DNA of 64,000 nucleotides from Sphagnum compactum (Eukaryota; Bryophyta; Sphagnopsida; Sphagnales). Under the pieces are notes generated by a model. It had not been told where the DNA came from and searched no databases. It saw nothing but the letters and a program-made list of their open reading frames with translations. The stretch covers positions 17,173,579-17,237,578 of the forward strand of contig OZ234500.1 in NCBI GenBank assembly GCA_965153455.1, read 5' to 3'. A program made the translations under genes and the position numbers. Shown piece after piece: positions 35,964-48,573 of the stretch; position 1 is the first letter of the stretch; each line of letters begins with the position of its first letter.

Positions 35964-38900
35964 GTCATGAGATCAAAGGAGATGTCATGCTACTCTTCTG
36001 TTGCAAAAACATACGAGCAGCAGGCAAGCACCCAACACCAACAGTCAACAAACTACTGTGCTGAGTCTCTTCTGAACGAACAATCAAATCCCAGAAAGAG
36101 TTTTTTTTGTTACTCAAATGTTTGCTTAGATTTTTCGTTGCTGTTCAACCCAATTCCTGTGACACGAGGCATTCTTACTCATTAGTGTTGTCTCCTTAGA
36201 TTTTTTTTCCTTTGCATTTTTTTTTGTTAACTGTTCATTCCAATTCATATAATGAGGCATTCTTACTTAATGTTTCCTGCCAAAAAGTTTGGCGTGGTTC
36301 AACCCAATTTATATGAATGAAAACAACAGCATAACCTCCATGGCATGCCAATGAACAAGCATGATTCCAACCCAGCTTAAAGCTTCCTATTTTGCATAAT
36401 GTAACAAAGAAATGTGTTTAATCAAGATGTCTCAAGATGAAACAATTATTGATCAATTTGTCAAAGCGGAGATGATGTCTACCTTTTTATGTATAATCAT
36501 GAAACTCAAGCTACCCATTGCGAAGTCCAAGATCCATGCCAAGGATCATTTCAAACATGGTAGTTTTTGGTGGACATTTGGCCGCCATGGCCCATTGAGA
36601 CCCATTTACAAAGTTTTAGACAATGTATATTTGATAAAATTGTATAATTGATTCTTAGATGGAAATCAAACACAAGTAGTCATTGCAAATTTGTGATGTG
36701 GTCGTTCAAAATACTCATGAATTCCAAGGAATACTTTTTTTAACGACATCTAATTATGATGTCACATGAAATCAATACTAGAATCATTAACCCATTTTAT
36801 CATCTAGGATTTTTTAAATGACATGATTCTTAGTGTTGAAATTATATATGTTGTTTCTATGTGTTCATGCCCTATCACATGCGATGACAATTTAGTGTTC
36901 ATTTCAGTAATGTAATTTATTGGAAGCATGTTATCTATCTATGAAGGAAGGTAGTTTGTTTTGTTTTGTTTTGTAGTTATGAGATCCACCAAACCAGGAT
37001 GCTTCAGATCATGTTCTTGGTGTCTTTGGAAAGCTCTCAACGAGGAGGAGTGCATGGGCTTGGTTCCATGACATTTGGAATTGCAGTGCAAAAGTTCTTG
37101 AATACCAAATGCCTTCTTCACTGAAAATTAAACCAAATTGTAGCTGAAAATTTTGGAAGAATTGGAATGTGCTTTTGGTGTTCTTGGACTAGTTGTACAT
37201 TAAAGTTCAATTTACACTTAACATTGGCATTTTGCTATCGTTTCCAATATGGGCCAAATATGGGCAATTATTTTGGCCACGTGAAGGTGATATCACTATC
37301 AATGGTTCCAACACAAAAGAAAGGGGGAAAAAATTTGAAGTTGAAAAGATCATATTGGGAAAACATGTATCAACCAATACACATTGGGAAAATAATAGAA
37401 GAAACATGTTTTACAAACTTTCATATTAAAAAGATAATATCTTGTGTGGTGATGCTCATTATTGCAAGGATACTACTTGTTATGTTCACACAAAACATGT
37501 GAGCACAATTGGTTTGAAGGTTCATGGAGATGTGAATCTAGGGTAGGGCTATTTTTCCCATTTTTCACATACTTAAGGAATCTTATGAAAGAATTTGTTT
37601 GGGAGAATTGAAGGTAGGACTATCCATTCCACAAGTGATGAATAAACATGGTTATGGGAAGGATGTCATGAATGACATAATTGAATTAAATTTATGCTCT
37701 AACATGGCCATGACAATGATGAGAACAATTTGTGGAAGTGTGCACTTGTATTGGATATATGATGTGCATATATTGTATTATTGTACATAATTTTGTTATG
37801 TTATCTCTTATGTCAATTTATAGTTCCATTTAATACATAATCATAGTTTTTGACAAATGGGAAACATGTGTGTGGTGGGGATAATATTGACAAAGCAGTG
37901 TGTTAAGGTAAATTGTTCACTATGCATGAAAACATTGAATGAAAAAACCAAATCAAGAAACGAGAATGTGCATTCATACAATCAATAGAGCCAAAAGGAC
38001 ATTGGATTGCAATGAAAACAACAAACAAACAACTATAAATATATTTACATGTTGTCATTTGAAAATTATGGTGATCATGGCAAGTGGTGTTAAATGACTG
38101 ATTTGATTGTTATGAAATTCAATATTAAAATTCATATAATTCAATTTAAGGTTTTGGTTTTTAACAATTGACTAATTGTGGCATCAAATAACATTGATTT
38201 TTTAAAAGGCCCTTTGATTTTTGTAACCCCTAAAAGTCTAAACCTTGTGCAACAAAAAAAAATTATAAAAATAATGTGTTTTTCATATTTACATATTGGG
38301 GTTTTCAATGATAGAATGGATATATAAATAGAATAATAGTACAACTACATGAATGTAAAGTTAGTTATGATGATGTTCAAAGACTTTCAACTACATAAAA
38401 GTAAATGGCTACACATGATTAATATGTCTATACCCCTTATAATGACCTAAACCCAAAGGAACCCACAACTTCCACAATTTATTGGGAAGTAAAAGTGCAC
38501 ATGGAATACCTAGTGCATGCCAACCAAATTTTGTTTTGTACATATAACATAACTTGTGTGTTGAACTACCAGAATTTTATTTTCACAAATCACTTTTACC
38601 CTTGTAGTCTATTTGCCACTTGCAAACCACATGGCATCATCAAAATCAAACATACAATGTGAATTTTCCTTTAAAAATGCAAGAAACTCATATTTTATAT
38701 AAACTTGAATGCCAAATGTGAATGGTAGGTTTCAACATACATTGTTCAAAACACATTCAAAGGAGTCACTGGCATTACTTTATATTAAGGAAGCATGTCC
38801 TTTTTCCCCAAAATAACTCTTTGATACAAATGAATTTTTGAATGAAATTTGTTGCAACTTGTAATAAAAATTGGTTAGGGTTGGTCAAATAAATCATTTT

Positions 38901-41429
38901 TTTTCTTAATCATTATTGATAAATAGGAATTTGTAAAAGTTTGTAGATTCTTTGCAAATTCTATGTTTCATCTTGAAAAATGATGATAATTTCAATTCAT
39001 ACCAAAAAATGTTCATTATTTTAAGGTTCAATTTCATGTATTATAAATTACAACTTTGTTCAATACATTGTGTACATTATACCCCATATATATGTAATGA
39101 AATAAATTTTCACATTCAATTAAAGTCCTTAACTAAACCAAACCTAAAATTGGATCAAATGGATTTTTGATTTGAGTTTCAATAACATTCATGTGTTATG
39201 AAAAAATTACTTTCCATGATTACCATGGTTTCAAATGGCAAAAAGAAAAGAAAAAATTAATTTTTTATTGTAGTTTCTAACATTCAATGCTCTTTGTGGC
39301 TCCTTTGAATGCATTTTGACCCACTTACATGGAAAAACCATGTTCAATTTTGTAAATTTTATATAGAATTAACGCACATATAATCCAACGGCTTTATCCA
39401 TAATTTTGTTTTCATGGCCTTAGGCCTTGGAAAATATTCTTGGGCAAAAGGTGAAAATTATCAACATGGTAGAGCCTCCTTTTACTCATTTAACCCTCAT
39501 TTAATGTTAGGCTTCTAGAGTAAAATAAATGTAGCAATTATCCAACTATCACTTGAATAATTGTTTAAAAAAGAATGTATTTTCAAAATATAGCATTTAC
39601 AAAAGTCAAAATAAACTAGGTCATTTCAATGAAAAATAACATTTATTTATTGAAAAGGTTGGTATTAAAAGAATCTTTATTTGTTGAAAACTAGAATGCC
39701 TAATTGAAATCACCTCTTTTTGGATTAATAAACATTTTGCAAAATAAACATTAATATCACTACTAAATATGCAAGGTATAGGTGCACATTGTCAACGGTG
39801 ATTTACCTCAAGAAATGAAATTATTAGCTTTGGTGGCAATACTATGTCTTCATCTTATTCTTCTTCAATCTTTTCTTACAAGGTCATTATGTCCCAATTC
39901 ATTTCATCAATGGGTTCAAAAGGCTCATTATGGTCAAATTGTGTTTCAAATTCAACAAGTTCTAATAAATCCATGGTTGGAACTAGTGTTGACTAGATAT
40001 GTGGTTTTGCCTAGATATCAGTTCATGCACATTGACCGGATATGCATAAAGTCATATGGATTTTGTATTTTTTTTCTTTACATGCCCTATCCATAATCAA
40101 CAAAGTTCTCTTAATTGGGTAACTTTATTGTTGTCATATCCATAGGGACATTACCCCTTAGATAATCGTATCCACTCATTATGGTAGATAGAGGACTAGA
40201 TATGACTTATGTGCATGGAGTAGGGTTTAGCGGCAAAGGGAAGGTGAAGCTTTCTGTCATTCTGTTTTTTGTTAATCTCACTTGTTAGTAGAAGTTTTAT
40301 GCATACCTTGAGGTCTTGAATCTTGTCATCTTGTCATTTTTTTTTGTTGAATCCATTTCACTGAACTTTTGAACTTTGTTTTGTTCTTAGATTTCGAGCT
40401 CCAAGTTTCTTGCTACATTTTTGAACTTGGAATTTTTCTGTTGTTACATGAACTTTGCATTACTGTTCAAACTTCAAACTTTGACATTTGTTGCTATAAT
40501 TCAATTTTCAAAATTTATTATGGCATTCAAACTTCAATTAATTATGTGTTTTGATAATGAATGTGCATAACCTCCATGGGTTTTTCCTTTCCACTTTTAT
40601 ACTTTTGATGTTGTTTTTGTTTTCATGGAGGTGTTTATGAGCTCCTCTATTTTTCCATATCTCATGCACAATAACAACTTTAGATTTTGAAGAAGTTGAA
40701 CCATAAGCTTTTCCTTTCTTCTTTTGTCCCACCAATCTTCCATTATTTTCTTGGAATTGTTTATGAGCATTGTGTGTTTTTTTTTCGTGTGTGTGACAAG
40801 TATTCTCAATTTTGCAAAGGCCTTGACTCTAAGTTATTCATATTTTTAATCTTGTGATTTCATGTGTGTTTGTGTTTTTGTCCTTGCAATTAGGGTTTGT
40901 TGTTCAAAATATTCCTATAATGTTTTAAAATGAGGTTATTATTGTTGGAAGTGTGGGTGGAGTGGGTGAAGTAGCAGCTTGTGATGTGAACATGAACCCA
41001 GCCAATAACTTGTCAAATGTTGAAAATGTACACCTACAATGTGGCAACAACTTGTCAAAAAGTGATGATGTCAACTTGTAATTATAGAAGTTCAAATTCA
41101 ATAATGGAAACACATAGCATGACATTAATTTGTTAAGGCTTCTTTGCTACCAATGACAACCTACTTATTGATCTTGAAAATCCACAAATGTTATAATGTA
41201 TCATCTATTATTTTGAACAAATAGTTGGTAGCATTTAAAACCAACCTAGTTCCATTATAAAGAAAAGGCTTATCAAACATAAACAAACAACATTATTCCC
41301 ACGAAAACACATGTTAATTCTATATATCCTAGTTTAGTTACAAAAATAAAGTTACAAGTAATTGAAAAATCTATGGTTAAGCTTTTTAAAGCAAGTTAAA
41401 ATCAATAGCAGGGAAGTAATGGGTTGGGC
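35964..41429. other. AT-rich gene desert with dispersed repeat fragments
   Basis: No gene is supported over about 5.4 kb. Around 36,940-37,130 the phrases atgaaggaaggtagtttg, gagatccaccaaacca, ggaaagctctcaacgagga and gcaaaagttcttgaatacc recur, in the same order, in the repeat at 58,420-58,610, showing a dispersed repeat family. The small open frames at 36,412-36,651, 37,167-37,502 and 39,782-40,096 have AT-driven composition and no domain I recognise. Confidence 0.5.
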
Positions 41430-43135
41430 CAATTGGGTTTGCAATCATTACATATTTGGGCTCAACAAGCCTTCACAAGAATGGTGATGAATCACATAAA
41501 ATGTTTCTTGAAGACCTTGTGTTTTACATTTGCAAAATTGACATGCTTTTATCCTTGTGCAAAAATATTTAGCTATGTAGGTTAATATTGCACCAATGTC
41601 TTTGCATTGTATTTCCTTCTCATCCATTTCTTGTGTCCAAAACAAATTATTCCTATAATGGTCACAAAGACCATGAATTTGCATGTGTTGCCAAATGTGG
41701 AATTTGTAACCATTATTTTTTATAGTTTTGGTCTTTGGATGTTTATAGGATGGAATGGAGACATTTGCCTTAGTTAATAATTATTTGGATGAGACTTGGA
41801 CATTGAGGCATGCTACTATGGGATTGTTTGAAGTGTGTGAAACTATTGACAATGCCATGGCTTTGCAACAACAAGCTTTATTAGAAAAATATTGGTTTGA
41901 TTCACTTTGTGATTGCTTTTATGAAAGATGAGGGCAACAACCTTGAAACTATGGCTATAACATTGATTGTGAACCTTTGAAACATTTCTCAATTTATGAA
42001 GTTACTTGTTTTGGGCATTTGATGTTAAAGCATGCTAGTATGTGACAAATGATGACAAGGAACATTTTGTGGGTTTGAATTTGGTAAGTGTGAAAGATGT
42101 TCAAGTTGGTTTGCAAAAGACAATTACATGGCCAAAAAAATCAAGCAAAGGGAAGCAAGAGTGGGATAAGGCATGCATTGAAATTGGGTTGCAACATTAG
42201 AAGTTGAAAACTCTTGTCAAGAAAAGGTTTACTAGCAAAGTTGTAATGTTTAAGGAGACATTGGAATTTAAGCAAGTTAAAATAATGTGTTATGGGAGGT
42301 AAAAGACATTCACTTTACAACAAAGAATCACAAAGACCCAAGTGTGGGCCATTGCGAAAGTTGTCATTCAGTGCTTGAATCCCATCATGAAGTTACATGT
42401 GTGATGAATTAGTCAAAAGGTCACTAAACACTATCAGATGTTTTGGCTATTACAATAAACCTAAGTATGGTTATGGAAGTTGAATAAATCCTTTTTATTG
42501 ATGGGAATGAAACATTTTATTAGTTTGATGTTGAGCTCTAAATTTTGAACATAAATATGTGGTAGAAGGTCATGAAGGTGATCAAACCTTTTATAGAATT
42601 TTTGAAAACCTTTTCTTCTCATCAAGTTCAAAATATGTTGGCCCTAATGCTAGATCCTTGTATTAAATCCTTACAAATTGTGGAAAACTTTGTGGGGCAT
42701 GGAAATGCAATTTTCCTTATTGTTGAATATGATGTAAATTAAATCATCCCCTTTCTTATAACAATTTTTGATCAATTAAACCATATTGTCCAAACAAGGT
42801 TTATGATGCCAAGTAATAAACTTGATGGACATGTTGAAGTTGAAGAAGATGATATTAAAATGTTTGGTGTTCAAACATCCACGGAAGAGTTTTCACATGC
42901 ATTTGTTACTAGAAATTTTTTTTATTTCAAAGGTTATATATCCCCTTATCTTAGTGTGTAGATCCTCCTACTTGGTCACAAACCCATGAAAGTCAATTTC
43001 CAAATGTTGACTTATTTGCCAAATAGATTCTTGGGATTTTCGAGTCTCAAATTGGGACCAAAAGAGTGTTTAGCCTTTCTAGTGTCTTGACAGCCCTACT
43101 TTGTGCTATCGTTTATAACTTGAGAATTTTGATCA
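41430..43135 (+). pseudogene. degenerate hAT-family transposase
   Basis: Conceptual translation with many stops and frameshifts still shows a hAT transposase in order: a KMFLEDLVFYICKIDMLLSL-like segment near 41,490-41,560; WTLRHATMGLFEVCETIDNA near 41,795-41,865; AFMKDEGNNLETMA near 41,915-41,955; TITWPKKSSKGKQEWDKACI near 42,120-42,180; FTSKVVMFKETLEFKQ near 42,230-42,280; KVIKPFIEFLKTFSSHQVQN near 42,570-42,635; and a C-terminal dimerisation-type end, FPNVDLFAK...GTKRVFSLSSVLTA, near 42,995-43,090. The family resembles transposases I remember from bryophytes, ferns and lycophytes. It cannot encode a functional protein. Terminal inverted repeats were not located. Confidence 0.8.
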
Positions 43136-43189
43136 AAATATCACCATGGTAAAAAATTAGCCAAGTAATCCACACTTAAATTGCATGGA

Positions 43190-43885
43190 TTACATTAAAA
43201 TTAAACTAAAAAAAATTACTAATGACCAAAAATATTACTAATGGCAAAAACCACAAATGTGATTTTACTATATAGTCATTATTAGGAATTTTAAGGATCA
43301 AAATAAATATCATATTATTGCAATTGAATGTTACAAACTTTTATGTTTCAAAGTAAGTATCTATGAAAAGACAAGGTACCAAACAATACAACTAATCACA
43401 ACTAGCAAAGAGTAACAAAGATGAAGTAATAAAGCTTCATCCATCTATTTTTTTACACCCCCCCGAAGTTGAATTTCATTAAATAATGTCCTCAACATAA
43501 TGAAGGCCACTATGAAATACACAAAATTCATCTTTGGGACAAGGTACGGCTTTGGTAAGAAAATTTGCTATCATGTTTATGGTACTACAGTAAACTAATT
43601 GAATGGTATTTTTCTTAACTTGCTTATGTAGGAAGTGATAGCTGATAGTTATGTGTTTAGATCTTTTGTGGAATTTTGAATTTTGTGCCAACTTAATACA
43701 TGATTGATTATCACAATGGAGTTCAATAGGAATGGGAATATGAAATTTGAAAACATGAGAAAATAATAATTTATAGTTGTGAAAACATTTAAAGGAAAGG
43801 GCCTAGTAAAATGATTTTGCCAATTTTGTTTCCTTAACAATTCCTTGAAGTGGTTCCTAATGGTACCACCCAAGGATGGGTTTGC
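43190..43885 (-). mobile_element. 3' end of a Ty1/Copia retrotransposon (RNase H end, polypurine tract, LTR start)
   Basis: On the minus strand 43,479-43,740 encodes the end of a Copia RNase H: IPIPIELHCDNQSCIKLAQN, KFHKRSKHITISYHF and MIANFLTKAVPCPKDEF, matching the usual DNQS, SKHI and ADxLTK landmarks. Just after its stop lies cttcgggggggtgt, a polypurine tract followed by TGT, the expected start of a 3' LTR running toward lower coordinates (to about 43,190, boundary uncertain). Upstream (43,740-43,885) the frame is broken. No 5' part, integrase or reverse transcriptase is present nearby, so this is a truncated, dead copy. Confidence 0.75.
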
Positions 43886-46800
43886 TCATCTACAAACAAA
43901 ATAGTTTTTACAAGTATAATGATAACAATAATGTTTCCTCTCCTCAAAAGACAATAGTTAAAAATATGTGCACATGATAAAAGAAGCCGTAGAAATACAA
44001 CATTTTAGTAAAACCTTGGTGTTTTAAAATGTGTGTCAAACATGCACCTTATTATTGGGCAAAAACTATTGATAGTTACTTAACCAAAATAATTAATCAA
44101 AGTCAACTAAAAATCAAACCCATTTAGTGGACACTAACAAAATCATGGAGGTGCATTAACATTGAATAAAATAAGAATCATTAACAATTAACCACTAAAC
44201 ATTCTTAACATGATTGACACCAAAACCATAACATTTAAAGTAGAATGGTTCACATAAGCAAGTCACAATATTTAACCAAGGCTAGTTGTAGATTATCCAA
44301 ACCTTTATAGATCTAACACATTAGATGCCTTGGTGGTTGCCAACACATGAACTACCTGTTTCGTTTACTAAAAAGTACATTTTTTTTCTAAATATGTTCC
44401 CCAATGCACATGTGGATATTTCTAGTATTATTTCCTTTTTAAACTACTTTCATGCTTACATGTGAATGTCAAATGATTTAATTATCAAACTTGATTACTT
44501 TTTTGGACCACTTGACTATGCTTTCATCCCATGTACCTTTTCATTACTTGGAGTAAAATGATAACAACCTTAGATCTCACTAAATTATTAGAGCTTTGTA
44601 ACTTTGCACCTTTTAACAAAAATGTCAAATGGCTATAAACCTTTGTAATTCTAAAATTGAAATTTAATTCATGATAAAAAAATCTAGCTATTTATTGTGG
44701 TAGTATCTAGTAAAAAAACAAATTTTATGTCACCACTTGCGAAAACTTGACCTTGAAATTGATCCATCAACTTTACTCACCCTTGTGTGTTAAATGATTC
44801 AATGCATGGGGAAGGTAGAAATTAGAATCCTTACTAGTGCTTGATGCCTTGACACAATTGTGGGAATTATAAGAAGCAAATTGCAACGACATGTGTTGAT
44901 AATAAATGAACTAGTTTCTTGTCAATTCAAGTTACTTTGTTAATTTTGTATGCTTCATGCATGTGCCAAACTATCAAGACCATCATGGTTGTTTTTCATA
45001 ATCCATTTTCTATGCATTACATAAAGTAGACATATCCTATCCAATTTTTCAACCCCTTGGGGAAGGTCCAGAAAAGTTGAAGGAATTGGGTCACATACTT
45101 TCACTTTGTATTCAAGCAAATTCCAAAAAAGCTCTCTCAATGTGGGTTCTTCAAGCTCTTTGGGAATTCCACCCTTGTTTGTTGAACCACTTTTGCCTTA
45201 CCATTAAACATACCTTTCCCCTTCAACATTTGGGTGTAAACGAAATGAAATGAGCATTTCGATTACCTTATCAAAAGTGATTGCAAATAGATGTAATGTA
45301 GCAACAAAACCCAACATAAAATTGTGAAACATTGAATGTTTTTAGTTGAAAAGATACTTTTCCACTAATGTGCATTAATTTACAAATTTTACATTGTTTT
45401 AGTAGGCTTTCAATAGGTTTGTTTTTTAAAATGCCATATATTTGCAAGCTTTATTTTTGCAGTGTAAACTTTTGTTTCAAGTAGGTGTCAAGTATGTTTA
45501 AAAAACAACTTTTTTTTAATGACATCTTCACATATATGATGATATTCATATCATAATTTAAAACATATCCATTTCATTGAATTTCTAACATAAAAGTACA
45601 TTTAAACACATATTTTTCCAATTGTTTCAAATGTAATTTTAATTTTTAAATTTTTTTTTGAAACTAGGTTCTTATAAATTTAGTAGAGTGCATGGACAAT
45701 ACTTGACATATATTTTCACCTAACCTAATACCTTATGTGTCTATTTTATCTTGTTTTGACCCATTTACATTCTCTAATTTTACGGTGTCAAAATTATTTT
45801 ATTGAGATCTTGACAAGAAGAAGGAACATGGATTATGTGTTTCATGCTCAAATCACATACATCAAAGCGGGAAGGGCCACCCTTCCAAAGGGTTGGACAA
45901 GCACATAAGAGCTTCGAGAGCCATAAACCATTGTGAGGCATCAAATGAACATTGTTGGGGTTTGTGCAATGTTGCAAGTAGGATTTAGATGCACTATGGG
46001 TGGAAACACAAAATTGCACTTCATCAAGTTCTAGTGTGGTGGTTGTCACTCCAACATGAACAACTCCTCAAAGTTAAATTGATGGGGTTTGAGAGAAACA
46101 TAGTTTCTCCCATGCTTTGGAATCCAAATGTTATGGGTAAAATCCACTTCAAAAATAGTAGTTCTCAAATTTAATGCCAATTTTGGTACACAAAGTAGAT
46201 TTCTTCATAAGACACTTAATCCACTACAAGAAAAAAAAACATTGAAAAATAGAATTTTCCTAGAATTTCTAAAAAATGGACATAAATGTCCACCTTGTCC
46301 TTTACAGGTATTAAATACAAACTAATTAATGGTAAAAAAAAATTTGGGTGATAAGAAAATATAGTCACATTGCACATACAAGAAAAATATATTAAAATTT
46401 TTAGTATGTATGAATTTCAAAAGTCCTTTAACCACATGTGAATGGTGTACAAATCAAAGTTGTAGGTCATGTTCGAAGAGAGTGAACCATGATGTAATTA
46501 AATAAATTTTAGTCGGATTTTTAAAAAATTATGGTGTTTCATTTGAAACAAGGAAACATGTGTGATGCACTTTTTTCAAAAATGAATATATTCTTAACAT
46601 TGATAATCACATGATTGGTGACACACCGGCGCAAATGCTTTACTTTATTTAACAAGAAGTTGTCAAAAAAATCATTCAAAAATCTATTAATTTGTGACTA
46701 GAGAATTTGATTTTTAGGCCAAAAGCAACCCTTGATCCTTTTGAAAAGTAATGTCCTTGGGTCATTTGATCCATTTGGACCCAAGCATAACCTAAATTGC

Positions 46801-47263
46801 ATTCATTATTGATTGTGCAATTGTGGAAACGAATGATTTGAGATAACATATCTCCGGGAATTATACAATTATATAATATTATATATCACCAAGAGTTTAG
46901 CATGTTGATGTAACATACTAAATAGCTAATAAATATAACATGAGGTATTGGGGATCATTTCAATTGCACAATGAGCAGCTCAAGGGAAATTTTTTGTCTT
47001 TGCACAAACCTAGAGAAGTGCAAGCAACAACGCATTTTGATAAGTGTAATAGGAAAATACTCGATGTTGAGGATGATGAATTGATGAGTTCAAGTCTGGT
47101 CGGATGTGCAGCTTTTATTTTTACAACAGATTTATAGCATTGTGTACTTCGGGCTTTGTCATTAGGTACTCCTGCCATCTCTTTGAGAACTGGCTCGTAG
47201 TAAGTATGAAACCTAGGCTCAAGGCTCCTTTGACAACTCCATGACAAGTTGACAACAAGCTTG
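43886..47263. other. AT-rich intergenic, no gene seen
   Basis: About 3.4 kb without a supportable gene. Small frames (44,955-45,140 and 45,780-46,049 on minus; 46,940-47,137 on plus) show no known domain. Some of it is probably further transposon debris too decayed to classify. Confidence 0.45.
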
Positions 47264-47728
47264 ATGGGATACCTTCATGTCAAGGAAGCTTTACAGCATC
47301 TCGAGAAGCATAGAGCCCCTCTGCATTGGGCTGCTGGAGGGAGAAGTATCTGGGCAAAAGCCCATTTGGCTGATGAAAAGAAATTAGCACAAGTTCTGCA
47401 GTTTCATCAACTCCCAAGAGCTTGTCAAACAGAGCAGCAGCTGCAAGGGAGGGCAGACCAAATAAAAACTTCCAACAAGTCTGTTGGATCATCAACTCCA
47501 CATGAACTCCACATGCTGCAAACAACCAAGTGCACCGATGCATTTGGTTTCTGTGACTGTAGCAGACCAGGAGCTGAGAGAGCGAGGTATGAACTGTTGT
47601 ACAAGAAGAATGGAAAGTGGGGTTATTGCATCATCAGGCCCTTCAGACTCCTAGACCTCTTCTTGTACATTCTTGAACACATGTATGTGGTCACTGCAGT
47701 TTTGGTGAGTACCTATGTGCAGGTTTGA
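47264..47728 (+). CDS. unrecognised open frame, 154 codons
   Basis: An open frame from ATG 47,264 to TGA near 47,728. Composition is more balanced than most frames in this AT-rich region, and the C-terminal part has a hydrophobic stretch (LLDLFLYILEHMYVVTAVLV). I recognise no domain, and no flanking exons are evident. It could be a gene fragment, part of a mobile element, or chance. Treat as hypothetical. Confidence 0.2.
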   Translation: MGYLHVKEALQHLEKHRAPLHWAAGGRSIWAKAHLADEKKLAQVLQFHQLPRACQTEQQLQGRADQIKTSNKSVGSSTPHELHMLQTTKCTDAFGFCDCSRPGAERARYELLYKKNGKWGYCIIRPFRLLDLFLYILEHMYVVTAVLVSTYVQV

Positions 47729-48573
47729 TTTCCAAGACTAGATATAAGAAGAAGCGCTCAAACACAAGACTCAGAACCAAGTTACCAAACACATACCAAA
47801 CTTCCAAATATTACCTCAAAGCCATAACCCATGCTTCCCAAATCTTGACTTTGAAATTGGTACACAAACAAACAGACTGAGTCACTGAACAACTCAGTTT
47901 GGAAGAAAACAAAAACAAAGCATCTTCTTTGAAGAGACTTGCAGTCAAACTCACCACCTACTTCTCTTCTGAAGAGAATTTTTTGTTTACAAATTACCAG
48001 TGGATCACAGAGGACACGACAAGTGCTCAATCACACAAGCTCAACACTTAAAATCTTTTGCGTATGAATCTCTCTCCTTGAGGTTTAAATTTGCTGGAGA
48101 TCTTTCCACAACACTTAATTAAAAAACAACCAAGAAACCTAAGGGCAAAAGGAAACCCAAAAAAAGGTTGAAAATACCAAGTTCACAAGCCATTTTACAA
48201 ATCAAGAGTTTCTGCCAGTCCTTGTACTTTGGTTGACGAAACTTTGTTGAAGGTGGCAGCAGGTGCAGAAACCCTTGAATATTTTGTTAAAATCTGGAGT
48301 TTGGGCAAAAGTCGGAAATGTTTAAATCTTCAAATTGGAGGTTTGATGGTGGCCCATGATAATGTACATATTTTATTGGGCAAAGAATTTTGTGTAAATT
48401 GTTTTGAACAAGAATTTGAGTTGTAGAAATCAATGTGTACAGATGTCCATGATTTACTTCTTGGATTTGATTTGTTGTTGTTGGATTTGTGCTCTGGATG
48501 GATTTGATGTCGTAATGTGTTTTGTTGGATTGTTGTGAAGATGATGATGGATCCAAGATTCGGGTCAAGCTCA
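47729..48573. other. intergenic and 3' flank of the ascorbate oxidase gene
   Basis: No separate gene is supported. The part nearest 48,573 is probably the 3' untranslated region of the minus-strand ascorbate oxidase gene. Confidence 0.4.
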
